This document shows, one piece after another, positions 24,035 to 36,009 of a stretch of DNA of 64,000 nucleotides. Location: contig OZ005648.1 in NCBI GenBank assembly GCA_963930645.1, positions 241,247,436 through 241,311,435 on the forward strand, read 5' to 3'. Position numbers and translations under genes: made by a program. The notes beneath the pieces were generated by a model. It saw only the letters and a program-made list of their open reading frames with translations. It was not told the origin of the DNA and did not search any database. Numbering within the stretch: position 1 is the stretch's first letter; every line of letters starts with the position of its first letter. This stretch comes from Salticus scenicus. Taxonomy: Eukaryota > Arthropoda > Arachnida > Araneae > Salticidae.

Positions 24035-25271
24035 ACTTCTATATTCAGTAGAAGAAAGTATTGGATTCGCAAAAATTTTCGACCTCGGGGTTTTGTTAGA
24101 TTTACACGTTTTGAGAGCTGTAGAACACGATTTGACCATTTTTAGAAAATATCTGTGTGTGTGTGTGTGACAAACTTTTGTGGCAACTATATCTCAGGAA
24201 CTACTGCACAGAATTTCATACAAATTGGTATGTAGTTGCACCGTGACATAAATTAGTGCCTATCAACTTTCGGTAAAAATTGTCTTACAGGTTGCGTTGC
24301 CATCTCGCTTTTTCTAAATTTTTAATATGGTCGTATGGGACAAAATTTTGTATAAATGTGCATAAAGAGAATTGTTTTTAACACGCTTTTATTAGCTTCA
24401 CCTGTATGTATGTTTGTAACCGCTCTGGGAGCAAACAAAAAATCTATATTGTAAAAAAAGACTTTTCCTACGTGAACGCTGTGGCTGTGAGGTAAAGGTC
24501 CGGTCTATGAACCTAAAGGTCTAACGTTCGAGCCCAGTCAGGGGAGATTTTTTAAAAATGGTTTTTGCTTAATTCTAAATTGACCATTTTTAGCAAATGT
24601 CTGTCAGTCTGTGTGTGTGTGTGTGTGACAAAATTTTGTGGCAACTGTAACTCAGGAACTACTGCACAGAATTTCATACAAATTGGTATGTAGTTGCACC
24701 GTGACATAAATTAGTGCCATTTGGTAAAAATTGTCTTGCAGGTTGCGTTGCCATCCCGCTTTTTCTAAATTTTTAACATGGTGATATAGGACAAAATTTT
24801 GTATAAATGTGCATAAAGAGAATTATTTTTTAGTAATCATTGTGAAATTTACAAGAGTTATCTATAATAGAGATAGTCAACTGGGAAAATTTTTTTTGTA
24901 TGTGTAGGAGCCTCGCCACCCCCCTCCCCCCTCGAGGGGAGTAAATTTTCATGATGGGTATCTTTCAAAAGAGCTCGCCAATACCTTTAAAACGAATGGC
25001 TGAACCATCGATCTGCGATAGTTTAAATAAAGTTATTGATTTTTTTCATTTTTAACAACAGCATTTTTTTTTTATTTTTTAAATGTAATATTGACAATAA
25101 AATGGACTCTTTTTGGATATTTAGTGTTATACTACTTCTCTAATATGGAAATCGTCTGCATTATCATGGAAGATAATTTTTTAAAATAATAATTTTAATA
25201 AATTATTTTTACTGAGTGAATTTGTATAGGAAATTATAGAAGAAAGTCATGTGGTGGCCACAACATACTAG
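24035..25271 (+). mobile_element. Helentron-like family A copy 6, rearranged
   Basis: The 5' hairpin (ACTTCTATA...TAGAAGAAAGT) and the 3' stem-loop plus CATACTAG are both present. The 5' body (atttttagaaaat, GTGTGT, gacaaa.ttttgtggcaact) occurs twice, at 24136-24377 and 24587-24860, separated by about 190 bp of unrelated DNA (24385-24575) with tRNA-like boxes. This is either an insertion with a partial duplication or a fusion of two copies. Confidence 0.65.
24473..24550 (+). ncRNA. tRNA-like sequence with pol III box motifs (weak)
   Basis: A possible A box (TGGCTGTGAGGTAAAGG near 24482) and a B-box-like ACGTTCGAGCCC near 24524 lie about 40 bp apart, followed by a T-run that could end pol III transcription. 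The T-arm does not pair well and no clean cloverleaf forms, so a SINE head or tRNA relic is likelier than a working tRNA gene. Confidence 0.3.
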
Positions 25272-25384
25272 TTTTATAATCAGTAATCACCCTGTAATAT
25301 GGTGTTTAATACTATAAAGATAGATATTTTATGCTTTTTAGTTCACATTTCAATAAAAGCGTGTTCTTTAATTTTTTAAAAGTG

Positions 25385-25793
25385 TAATTTTTTTTAAATA
25401 ATCATTATGAAATTTAAAAGAATTATTTATAATATAGATAGTCAACTGGGCCCTCACCCCCGAGAAGAATAAATTTTCATGATGGGTATCTTTCGAAAGA
25501 GCTTGACAATACCTTTAAAAAGAATGGTTGAACCATCGATCTGTGATAATTTAAAATAAAGTTATCGATTCCCCCCCCCCCCTCATTTTTAACCAAAAAA
25601 AAATATATATATGTGGTATCGAGAATAAAATGAACTTTTTTCGATATTTAGTGTTATACTGCTTCTGTAATATGAAAATCTTACTGCATTATCATGAAAG
25701 ATAATTTTATTAAATAAAGATTTATTTTTACTGAGTGAATTTGCATGGGAAAATATAGAAGAAAGTCATCCACAACATTCTAGTTTTTTACTC
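25385..25793 (+). mobile_element. Helentron-like family A copy 7 (5' truncated, end hairpin damaged)
   Basis: It matches the last tandem unit of copy 6 and ends ATAGAAGAAAGTCATCCACAAC, then ATTCTAG and T. Compared with other copies, seven bases (GTGGTGG) are missing, which destroys the 3' stem-loop. Confidence 0.6.
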
Positions 25794-26200
25794 GTTTTAA
25801 TCAATGGATAAATTTTCTTTTCTTTCTTTCAATGAGTTGTTGTAAAATGAAATTCAATGGAAGATATCACTTTAATCTCTACCAGAGTGGTTCAAATCGG
25901 AATTGCGATCGCCGAAAATGAGATGTTTTTTTGATGAATATTCTTTAAATTCTATAAAAATGAACTGTTAGAACATAACTTTAAGATTTATTCCGTAGTA
26001 AATTTAAAAATGTTCTTTTGCATTTCGAAAAATGTCTTGCACATTTACCAATACAAACAAAAATTTCTAATTTAATCTGAGTTTTTAAACCATTCGTATC
26101 AGCTCTCGTACAGGATAATTCTGCGGAAGCCTTAGTTCAGCCTTATTTCACATATTAGTTAATGTATTAAGTAAACAACTTTAAAGAATTGTTGTTTTGT

Positions 26201-27236
26201 CGGTGACGTGCCCTTAGCGTAACGTGTCCCTAGCGCAAGAGTTTGGAATTAAGGAATGAGGGAGGAGTATAAGAAGTTGTGCCCTTAGTGTAAAAGTAAA
26301 TGATATTTATCCAAATTTTACGACCAATGAACAATGGTTAAACAATCCCAGAATACCTCTATATTTATGGAATGTCGTGTGAATGACACACCATATTATT
26401 TTATATGCATAAAAACATGTCTTGTATTGATTATGGTATGGAAATCATTTATCATTTGTGTTTACAGAGCTACCCAAAGTTTTTGGACATATTAGAGCTA
26501 TACTTGGAAATTGCTAGAAGTGTATTTTATTTTATGTTAGGCTTTTTCATATAAAACTAAATTTAAATACACAATGTGATGTGTATATAGTTTATAGACA
26601 ATATACAGGGCTACCCAAAATTAAGCTAGACGTTTTTTTTTCTATTGAATGCAATTGATGGAAACATTTTACTAACATTTTTAAGTCGACGAACAGCACT
26701 TAGGAAGGAAAATTAAATAACTGCATGAAATTCAAATTGTGTATTTTTGAAGTTCGTATTAGGTTGCCACTTGAAAAATTCGATCAAAATTGACAAGTTT
26801 GAAGGCAAATCAATAATAGCCTTGAATAATAATAATTAAAAAATAAAATAATAAAAAAATGGATGCATTATAAATGTACGGGTGAGTTGAGAGGGTGGTA
26901 CCCTTCACATAAAATTATACGTTAGATAAAACTGTTCCTAAATCTGTTTTAGATTATTTTTAAACTACGTTGAAATTTATTATCTTACCTTATTGATTTT
27001 TAGGACGTAATCTGCAATCTGTCTTTATAATATTGAAATGCAGGGTAAGAGAAATATGTGTGAGTGACACACCAGATTGTTTTATTGTATGAATGTGACA
27101 ACAAAGAACATTACTTCAATTTTTAAACGCCCCTATTTTGCGGTACTTATTGCAGATTTACGCTAAAGGCTCTTACGCTAAAATCACGACACCGAGGGGG
27201 GGGGGGGATAACATTTACGCTAAGGGCACGGCCCCG
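26201..27236. mobile_element. Inverted-terminus DNA transposon, 1.0 kb, superfamily unknown
   Basis: The left end CGGTGACGTGCCCTTAGCG and the inverted right end CGGGGCCGTGCCCTTAGCG match at all but a few bases. TTTTGT flanks both sides (26195-26200, 27237-27242), a candidate 6-bp duplication. GCCCTTAG-like repeats recur just inside the ends, and gacacacca phrases recur at about 26386 and 27065. No transposase ORF. Confidence 0.6.
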
Positions 27237-27242
27237 TTTTGT

Positions 27243-28047
27243 CAAACTCTATTTTGAATATGAAATATCAGGATTTTCGGGTAATACACAAATCAGGATT
27301 CTGATATTAGAATCCGTGCTTCTATTAAAAGTGCCATAACGTGGACTACTGTATTAGTTTTCCAAAATTTGGCTATAAAGCATCTATTATATATTTCCAG
27401 GTGAGGTGGCAAATTTTCCCGGCGTATTATATGATGTATGAAATTCTTTAACATTTTTTTTTTCTTTTGCTGAATAAACTTTTTATTGTTTATATTACTT
27501 AATATTCCGAAAAGAGAATTTTGAAATTCTCAGCTGTAGCATTTAATCTGAACAGTTATCATCAGCTATTTTGTTATCGGTTATACGAAGAAATCGGTCG
27601 ATCGTCTTCTGAAGGATTTTCGCGTCATCGCTGTAGTACAGAGTTCGATCTTTCATTTTTGTAGCTTTAAATATGTTCAAAGTCTTGAAAAAGTTGGCGA
27701 AGAATAAATAATTTTAGTAACAACCCAGTCATTTTGTATTTTGAAATTCACTAATCGCCCCATTATATTGTAATTGAAAGAAAGGTGTATAAAATAATGA
27801 AGTAGATATTTTTCACAATTTTTAATAAACATATTCCTTAAGTGTTGTTTTTAATAACAACTCTTTCTTTCTAGTTGCCAATTTGTAAATTAAACGTTTT
27901 TTAATTCCTTTTAGCTAATGTCCTTACGTTTCTTTATTTTCTTTTATTATTTGTATTGTACAAAATTCTAACACGGATTTTTAAAATTATTTTTAATTTT
28001 TAAGGATTATTTTACGTTTAAATCATGGGTGCTTCTTGCAGTTTTCA
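27243..28047. other. Gene-free AT-rich stretch
   Basis: No ORF, element end or repeat that I could identify. Confidence 0.5.
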
Positions 28048-28050
28048 TTA

Positions 28051-28275
28051 TCCCGTTAGTAGTCGCTAGTTGGTCGATTTGCCACCCATCCTTCAGTGTT
28101 GCCAGATTTTTTTATTCAATAACCACCAGAAATTTTTAGAAGTGGCATTTGATATACATAAAACGCGAATAAAATCGAAGAAACGTCGATCACATCACTT
28201 CTTAAAATTATTGGTAACAGTTAAAAAGTGCGCAATCTGTAATAGGTTGCGCTGTCTATAGTGACTACTAACGGG
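28051..28275. mobile_element. 225-bp MITE with CCCGTTAGTAGTC termini
   Basis: The left terminus TCCCGTTAGTAGTCGCTA and the inverted right CCCGTTAGTAGTCACTA are near perfect. TTA lies outside both ends (28048-28050, 28276-28278), compatible with a 3-bp PIF/Harbinger-type duplication. The 63-codon ORF inside has no recognisable domain. Confidence 0.55.
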
Positions 28276-28299
28276 TTAAAGACTTTTTACCATGGACTT

Positions 28300-29570
28300 T
28301 TGTCCGGTACAAATCTTGCAATCGAATTTTAACTAACTTCCCTACTGGCTAGAGATTTGAAACTTTCACAGTAGCTCAGAACTCGGTGACAACACAATAC
28401 TTCGAAGGCCGATTTTCGAATTTTTGATTAGTTTTCTTGTAATTAATTAAAATATTAGCTATAATTTAATTGTTGCAAAAAAAAAAAAAATAAATAAATA
28501 AATAAATAAAAATAAAAAATAAATAAAAAAAGACTCATTTTCTTTCGACATAAAAATAAATACATTTAATTAAATGTGAACGTTAAAAAAAAGTTAAAGA
28601 AGTTAAATTATGCATCTCACAAAAATTGATGTCACTATCACTTTAAAAATTTTGTGCACATTGATAAGAGCTCTATGATTCATCAGAAAATTTAAAACAT
28701 GGTATATAAAAAGTTTTATTTTTTATCTTATAATTATTATTTTTATTAACTTCGATTCTTGTTTGTATGTTTGTTTGTCCAGTACAAATCTTGCAATCGA
28801 TTTTTAACTAACTTCCCGACTAGCTAGACATTTGAAACTTTTAGGATAGCACAGAACACGGTGACAATACAGTTTTTTTTTAACACTTTTAGTCAAATGT
28901 TTCAGGTCCCTACTGCCTTCGGCAGCGTTTATATGATTCAACATAAAATTTATTTAACTAACTTCCCGATTAGATAGACATTTGAAACTTTCAGAATAGT
29001 TCAGAACACGGTGAAAATGCATTTTTTAAATATTTTTAACCAATTGCTCCGTACTGCTTTCGACAGCGTTACCAGTACGAAAATGGCAATCGATTTTTCA
29101 CTAATTTCACGACTAGCTAGACATTTGAAACTTTCGGGATAGCTCAGAACACGTTGACAATACATTTTTTTTTTTTTAATTATTATTATTATTATTTTAG
29201 TCAACTGTTTCAGGTCCCTACTGCCTTCGGTAGCGTTTATATGATTCAACAGAAAATTTATTTAACTAACTTCCCGACTAGCTGGACATTAGTAACTTTC
29301 AGAATAGTTCAGAACACGGTTAAAATGCATTTTTAAATATTTTTAACCAACTACTTCGGGACTCTGCTGCCTTCGGCAGCGTTACCAGTACAAAGCTTGC
29401 AATCGATTTTTAACTTACTTCCCGACTGGCGGCTAGCCATTTGAAACTTTTATAATCGCTCAAAACATGATAGCAATGAATTTTTTTTAATACTTTTAGC
29501 CAATTGTTCCGGGTTCCCGCTGCCTTCGGTAGCGTTTATATGATTCAACAGAAAATTTAAAAACATGGTA
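28300..29570 (+). repeat. Satellite-like tandem array with alternating ~150-bp units
   Basis: A core aactaacttcccgactagct, followed by catttgaaactttc and cagaacacggt, recurs at about 28331, 28806, 28965, 29099, 29264 and 29411. Neighbouring units differ (one carries agtacaaatcttgcaatcga, the next tatatgattcaacagaaaat), so the true period is a dimer of about 300 bp. Most units carry the hairpin CTGCCTTCGGCAG (28913, 29221, 29367, 29520). It is probably the body of a Helitron, since the same hairpin occurs in the Helitrons at 44298 and 50337; no ends were found. Confidence 0.65.
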
Positions 29571-29797
29571 TATAAAAAGTTCTTTTTATGTTGTAATTAT
29601 TTTTTAGCTTACATTCTCTGCCATAAACATATCGTTACAAATTCGGTACCAAATGAAAGGGATGATTTTTCTGAATCCAGGGGTGCAAACAGATTTTCCA
29701 CGCGAAAATTAGATTTTTTAAAATTAACTAAAGTAAGAAATTTGAGTGGCAACACTTCATTTTAAACTTTTCATACTTTTTAGTGCGAATCAAGCTT

Positions 29798-30780
29798 AGA
29801 TGTCTGCACGGGCCGGGTTCGGGCTGAATTTTTCAATCTGTTCTCGGGCCGGGCCGTGTCGGCCCAAATCTTTTTCTTGTTTCCTCGTTAATCAACGAAA
29901 AAGGAAAATGATAAAATATTTCTTCAGTCATTTACTTCACATAATTTTACAGGCTGGTATATCACATAAAATTTTATTTTGTTAAAAAATGTCTGTAACT
30001 TCAATTTAATTGTTCGCGATCTGTTTTTCCGCAAATATTTTTAGCATGTCTCGAAATTAATATATTTTATTTGAAGTAATATTAGATGATTTCCTATTCA
30101 AAATAGTATGCATGTCACTACTAGTTTGCGCACATGTTCAAACAAAAGAAATTAGATACGTTACTGTGGATAAGGCCTTGTGCCCTATGGTCTGTAGAGT
30201 TTAGGTGGTATGAAGGCCATAAAAATCTTGCCGCTGTAACTTTTTCTCTTAACTCCTTTTTCTTTTCTCCAGTGCACTGAATGAAAGTAGCATCATTTTT
30301 AGCATGTACAAAAGCCACTTTTCTATAGACTATGGTTGGATTACCATTAAAATTTTGTTTACCGGATCACATGAAAGATTCGTTTACATTACGGTATACA
30401 AGAGGAAATGGTTGAACGTACATTTTTAGTAGTAATAACCATTTTAAATACCGTCCTATATTGCTTGATGAGTGCTAATATTTTGATTTGACTTTCTGTC
30501 TGTCTTTGCGCCTTCTGTACGTCTGTAATAAGGAACTTTTGTTTATATATAATTATCTTGTAAAAGTTCAGCAGTTTTGTTAAAGAAGATTCTATTGCTT
30601 CGCTATATAATACCTCTGCAAAACACTTACTAAAAATCTTTTTCATAGAAAGGCATGCATTTTTTTTTTTTTTTTTTTCATATTTTTGAATCGGGCCGGG
30701 TCGGGTGGGGCCTGGTAAGCAAAGCTTTCTTACGGGCCGGGCCGGGCCCGGGCCTCAAAATTTCGGCTCGTGCAGAACTC

Positions 30781-30783
<3 letters not shown>
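29798..30783. mobile_element. Possible hAT-like element with GC-rich inverted ends
   Basis: The left GTCTGCACGGGCCGGGTTCG and the inverted right GTTCTGCACGAGCCG are similar, and both sides carry runs of GGGCCGGGC-type sequence that stand out from the AT-rich surroundings. The interior is AT-rich without a recognisable ORF. No target duplication was found, so boundaries are approximate. Confidence 0.4.
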
Positions 30784-30811
<28 letters not shown>

Positions 30812-31160
30812 GCAGATTATAAAAACCATTTTCTAAAAATGACAAGAAGTTATTTAAAAATACTTTGATTTTTTATGCACTTTTTGATTTTACACACATA
30901 TTTTTTTGTATTAAAAAATTCCTAAAGAAGAAAATTGTTAAATCTGGCAATTTCTTAAAACTCAAATAAAACTATAGACACAGTGATTTGGTATAAATGT
31001 AGCATCCCTATACTCTCGACTACAAATTTTTCATTCTAAGAAACAAACAACATCCATTAGAGTAGTAGAAATTTGAGTGAATGAGTGATAGATCGAAAGT
31101 TGAAGATGTTGAACTATTGTGTCTATATATTGAGGCTATAAAACATATACGCAAATTAAA

Positions 31161-31225
31161 CTAGTATGTTGTGGCCACCACAAGACTTTCTTCTATATTT
31201 TCCTATACATATTCAATCAGTAACA

Positions 31226-31256
<31 letters not shown>

Positions 31257-31341
31257 GATTTTTTTTTTTTCCTTTTTTTTCCTTTTTTTTTTTTTTTTTT
31301 TTTTTTTTGTGAAAATTAATACATATTCAATCACTAACAAT

Positions 31342-31374
<33 letters not shown>

Positions 31375-32013
31375 CGAATTTTTTTCTAAGTTTTTTTTTT
31401 TTTTTTTTTTTTTTTTTTGTTAAAAGTAAAAAAAATCGATAACTTTGTTTTAAATTATCACAGATTTATGGTTCAACCATTCGTTTTAAAGGTATTGCCG
31501 AGATCTTTCGAATGATACCCATCTTCAAAATTTAACCCCCCCGGGGGGGGTACTTCCCCCCCAGGGGGGGAACCGATGCCCCCCCATGCACAAATTTTTT
31601 TCCTAGTTAACTACTACTATCATCAATAATTCAAATTAATTTTACAATCACAAGTTTAAAATAACTCTCATTATGCCCATTTATACGGAATTTTGTCCTA
31701 TGCTGCCATGTTAAAAATTTGCATAAAATGCGATTACAGCGCCACCTGTTGAGCTATTGATCCCCAAATCTAATGGGCACCAGTTCATGTCAGGGTGCAA
31801 CTAAATACCAAGTTTGGTTAAATTTCATTCATATGTTCGTGAGATACAGCGTCCACAAAAAAATGATACAGACAGACACACAGACAGACAGACATTTTTA
31901 AAAAACTATCAATTCGTGTTCAGGACATCCCAAAACGTGTAGATCCGTCAAAAACGGAGGTCGAAAATTTTCGCGAATCCAATACTTTCTCTATATTACA
32001 TATAGAAGAAAGT
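31161..32013 (-). mobile_element. Helentron-like family A copy 8 (uninterrupted)
   Basis: It is complete on the minus strand, from the AGAAGAAAGT hairpin end at 32013 to the stem-loop and CTAG at 31161. It shows the intact join (aaatgataCAGACAGACA near 31861) where the pogo-like element entered copy 1. One tandem unit, one C/G palindrome (31537-31568) and a duplicated poly-A/poly-T segment near the 3' end. Confidence 0.75.
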
Positions 32014-32197
32014 AAAAAGATGTGATTTATGAAAGTTCTAATTTTTTTTTTTTTTTTTTAATCTATTTAAGATTTAATTTCTTTCTTTCTTTTCTTTTTT
32101 TTTTTTTTTTTTAATTTATGTCAGCTTTATTTTGAAGACATATTTTTAAACAAAAACATAATGCATTTCAATTAACTGAAATTGATTTCTTATTTTT

Positions 32198-33222
32198 ACT
32201 TCCATTACCCTACTACCGTAGGTAATGGAAGTATTGTATTCGGTCTGAAAATTCGATATCGGGTTTTCACCTGATTTGCACGTTTTAAGGTCCCCTGAGT
32301 CCAAAAAAGTGGTTTTTGGCAATTGGTCAGTGTGTATGTATGTGTGTATGTGTGTGTGTATGTATGTGGAGAATCTTCTGGCTATTATAGCTCAGAAACT
32401 AATAAAGATAGAGCTACGAAACTTTAGAATTCAAATACGTCTGGCGTACAGATGAAATTTCCAAATTTTGGTGAAAATTGAAAAACCGGAAGTGGGACAT
32501 CGGAAACCGGAAGTTGGACCGTAAGTCCGTATCTCAAAAACGGCTCTAACGATTTTCTTCAAACTTGCTATATAAACACTCTATTAGATGTCCTTTCGAA
32601 TGATATAGTTGGTTAGTTCAAGAAAATTGATAGGCGTCCTGTATAAATAGCTCAATTTCAGGCCTCCCAAAGGCGTTACTTTAAAAACGGTTGTACGGAT
32701 TTTTTTCAAACTCGCCATTTTAAGTAAATTTTAAATATGCTTTTGTATGTAATTATTGTTTTCCTGTCAATAATTGAGTTTAACTGGAAATGGGACATCG
32801 GAAACCGGAAGTGGGACCGGAAGTCCGTATCTCAAAAACGGCTCTAACGATTTTCTTCAAATTTGCTATATAAACACTCTATCAGATATCCTTTCGAATG
32901 ATATAGTTGGTTAGTTCATGAAAATTGATAGGCGTCCTGTATAAATAGCTCAATTTCAGGCCTCGCAAAGGCGTTCCTTTAAAAACGGTTGTACGGATTT
33001 TTTTCAAACTCGCCATTTTAACTCACTTTTAAATATGCTTTTGTATGTAATTATTGTTTTCCGGTCAATAATTGATTTTTTGTGAAAGTTGGTATCTCAA
33101 AAACGGCTCTAACGATTTTCTTTTTTGGTCACTTTTATGTTTTCTGATTACATTATCTCTCAAAAATGCATATAATACTTGTAATAGCGGGTAATGGAAG
33201 TCGTGTGGTTGCTTCACACCAG
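32198..33222 (+). mobile_element. Helentron-like element, family B
   Basis: The 5' hairpin is ACTTCCATTACC with complement GGTAATGGAAGT; GGTAATGGAAGT recurs at 33189 just before the terminal stem-loop GTGTG-GTTGCTT-CACAC and CCAG. Inside are (TGTA)n/(GT)n DNA and two units of about 298 bp (gtatctcaaaaacggctcta at 32527 and 32825) plus a partial third. ATTTTT lies at both outer edges (32192-32197, 33223-33228). The surrounding family F repeat contains the equivalent unoccupied sequence near 33500, which fixes both ends. Confidence 0.75.
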
Positions 33223-34725
33223 ATTTTTAAAAAAATGGATTCATTATTATATCTTCTGCATATATCAGAAGAAAATATAAGATTCGGAAAAACTTTTGAT
33301 TTCAGGTTTTCGATGAATTTACACGTTTTGAGATTTCCTTGCATTTCAATTAACTGAAATTGACTATTTATTTTTTAAAAAGTAGATTTATTACTAGCTT
33401 TTGCATATATAAGAAGAAAGTAGAAGATAAGATTTCCGGTTTTCGATGAATTTACACGTTTTGAGATTTCCTTGTATTTCAATTAACTGAAACTGACTAC
33501 TTATTTTTAAAAATGTGGATTTATTATTCTATCTTTTGCATGTATAAGAAAAAAGTATAATATTCAGAAAAAATTTAGACTTCCGGTTTTCGATGACGTT
33601 ACACGTTTTCAGATTTCCTGAACTGAATTCGACCATTTTTAGAAAATGTCTGTCGTTTTGAGTTCGAACACTGTACTTCATGAACCAATGGACTTAATTT
33701 AAACCGAACTTGATATTTGGTTGTATCTTGGTTTGAATTAGTGCTGATTAGCTACCCAACAGAGGGCACTTCCACGTTGTGATTTCCTCTAATTTCAGGA
33801 AAAGCTCAGCATCTAAAGTGTACCAAACCTACAAATATATATTAAGTAAAACTCTGCTGATTCAGTTTGAGTGCATATCGGCCAACAAGTGGCGCTGTTA
33901 AGTTGCATTTTAATCCCATTTTGGGGAACACAATAAGCTTCTATAGTGTATAAATATGCGAAACTTGGTGTGTAAGATGGTTATTCGGTAAAACAATGCT
34001 GATTCACTTTGGATGCATGTTGGATGATAGGTGGCACTGCTATTCAGCAATATTTTCCGTTTATGGGAAAGCTATATTTCAGCTTCTATAAATTAGCAAT
34101 AATAAATTTACAAAACATGATGTGTGAGTACATATTACCAAAAATTATCCTTATTGAATTTTTTTTATATATATAGGCCGAAAGGTGGCTCTGCTAATAC
34201 TTTTTGCGGTTTCTCATTGCATATGTAAAATTTATTTAAGAAAAACTATTTGGATTAAGTTTTTGTTTATGTTAACCGTTATAGGTAGCGCTGTTATATA
34301 AAATGAGGCAGAAGAAAGTATTGGATTCGTGAAAATTTTTGACTTCCAGTGTTTGATGAATTTACATGTGTTGCGATGTCTTAAACATGATTCACTCGTT
34401 TATAGAAAATTACTTTTTATCTGTGTGTGTATAGGATGTGTCAGCGAAGTTTTGTATCTCATGAACCAATGGGCAGAATTTAAGTACGATTGATAAGTGG
34501 TTAGACCTTGATTTAAATTGCTGCTGATTAGCATTTTGATTATATCCCCCAGCAGGTGGCGCTACTATGTTGTAATTCACCCCCATTGAAGTCGAGACTT
34601 TATCTCAACTTCTGTATTGCATAAACCCACCAAACCAAACATGGTGTATGAGATGGATGTTATGTAAAACTATACTGTTTTATTTTGGGTGCATATCGGC
34701 CGACAAGTGTCGCTACTGTGCTAGC
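33223..34725 (+). repeat. Helentron-like body, family F (tandem units, no clear ends)
   Basis: Two kinds of unit occur. 33249, 33395 and 33530 start hairpin-like segments (cttctgcatatatcagaagaaa) followed by ttttcgatgaatttacacg, spaced about 140 bp. From 33650 on come units of about 130-170 bp with ccaacaagtggcgctgtt-like motifs (33883, 34551 and variants). 34310-34400 repeats the 5' phrase. Family F shares the gtgctgattag and GGTGGCGC segments with family A. Confidence 0.55.
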
Positions 34726-35199
34726 AAAAAAAATAAAATAAAATAAAATTCTGTAATGTTTTTAACATTACGTTATTTTATCATTACACTGAATTTACTG
34801 AGTTGAAATGTAATCTTAAAGCAGATTTCTTCAAAGTAGAACGCAGTTACTAATTTATGGGAAAATAGCTCTAAATGTTTACATTAAAGTAATGTATGCA
34901 GAATATTTATACATTCAGTTGTATATATAAACTATTGACGACAATTCTGTATAAACAGCTCAACCTTTTTTTTTTTATTATTATTATTATTATTTCAGCG
35001 AAGACTGCAGTTTTAAAAGATAGTAAATGATTAGTTCGGATAAATGTCCAACTTCTATTATGTCTGAAAAATTGCGTATTGGTTGCATTTTTTCTCATTT
35101 CCAAATTGAGCATTCACTGAGAGATTTCGATGTTTGTGCGGTTTATGTAAATTTTATTTTTTAAAGAAGTTGTGGAGGGTTTTTTGAGACTATATATGT

Positions 35200-35231
<32 letters not shown>

Positions 35232-35565
35232 TCGCTAATATATAGTAAATTAATTCAGTATTTAATAGTTTACAAATTTTGCTTTACCCTTCCAGGAGCA
35301 ATTTTTATTCCCAACTGCAAAAACTCGTCCTTGAAATGTTTAACAAATTTTTACTTTAATAATATAAAGGGAAAACTTCTTTTATTTATTTTCTTTTCGA
35401 TTTAATAAATTCTGATCGCAGTTTATCTTGAATGAGTGAAATTATTTTGTCCTTAAAAGAGGCAGAAAATAACAGTGGTTATAAATAATTATTTTTGCAA
35501 ATGACTGATTAAATCGTATTTGTGAAATACATTGCTATTAATCTAAAAGAGGCACTGAAGAGATA
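34726..35565. other. Gene-free AT-rich stretch
   Basis: No gene or element end recognised; contains a (TTA)n tract near 34977-34997 and a poly-A run near 35203-35231. Confidence 0.5.
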
Positions 35566-36009
35566 CAGTAATGTGGTTATATGGCAGATGCGTACATGAC
35601 ATTTGCGTACAAGCTGAAATTAGTGACACTTGCGTACAAGTCCAGGTGTTCCAAATATTACAGATCTGTTTTCGAAAAATCAATTGGCATTTCCGTACAA
35701 AATTTGTTTCGCTGTATTTTTCGTTTGTAACACAAAGGGGTTGTATCCATATGTTAAACTTGAAGATAAATGCTCTTATATAAATACGTGAATTTTCTCT
35801 TATGCATGTAGTCTTACGACTGACAAAGTTATGAGCTTAAGGCATATAAAAGTTACAAGCTATAATAGCCGTAGTTATTTTCTGAAAGAACATTCAATTA
35901 TTTATTCACTGAGTCAAGATCAATAAAGGTCCTTAGAAATGCTATTAAGGTCTTTAAAAATATTTTTATTTCTTAAATACTTTTTACTTTTTAACAAGTA
36001 TGAATTTTT

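Noticed and set aside
24473..24550. Functional tRNA gene
   Set aside because: Box motifs exist, but the T-arm and acceptor stem do not pair; kept only as a weak tRNA-like entry.
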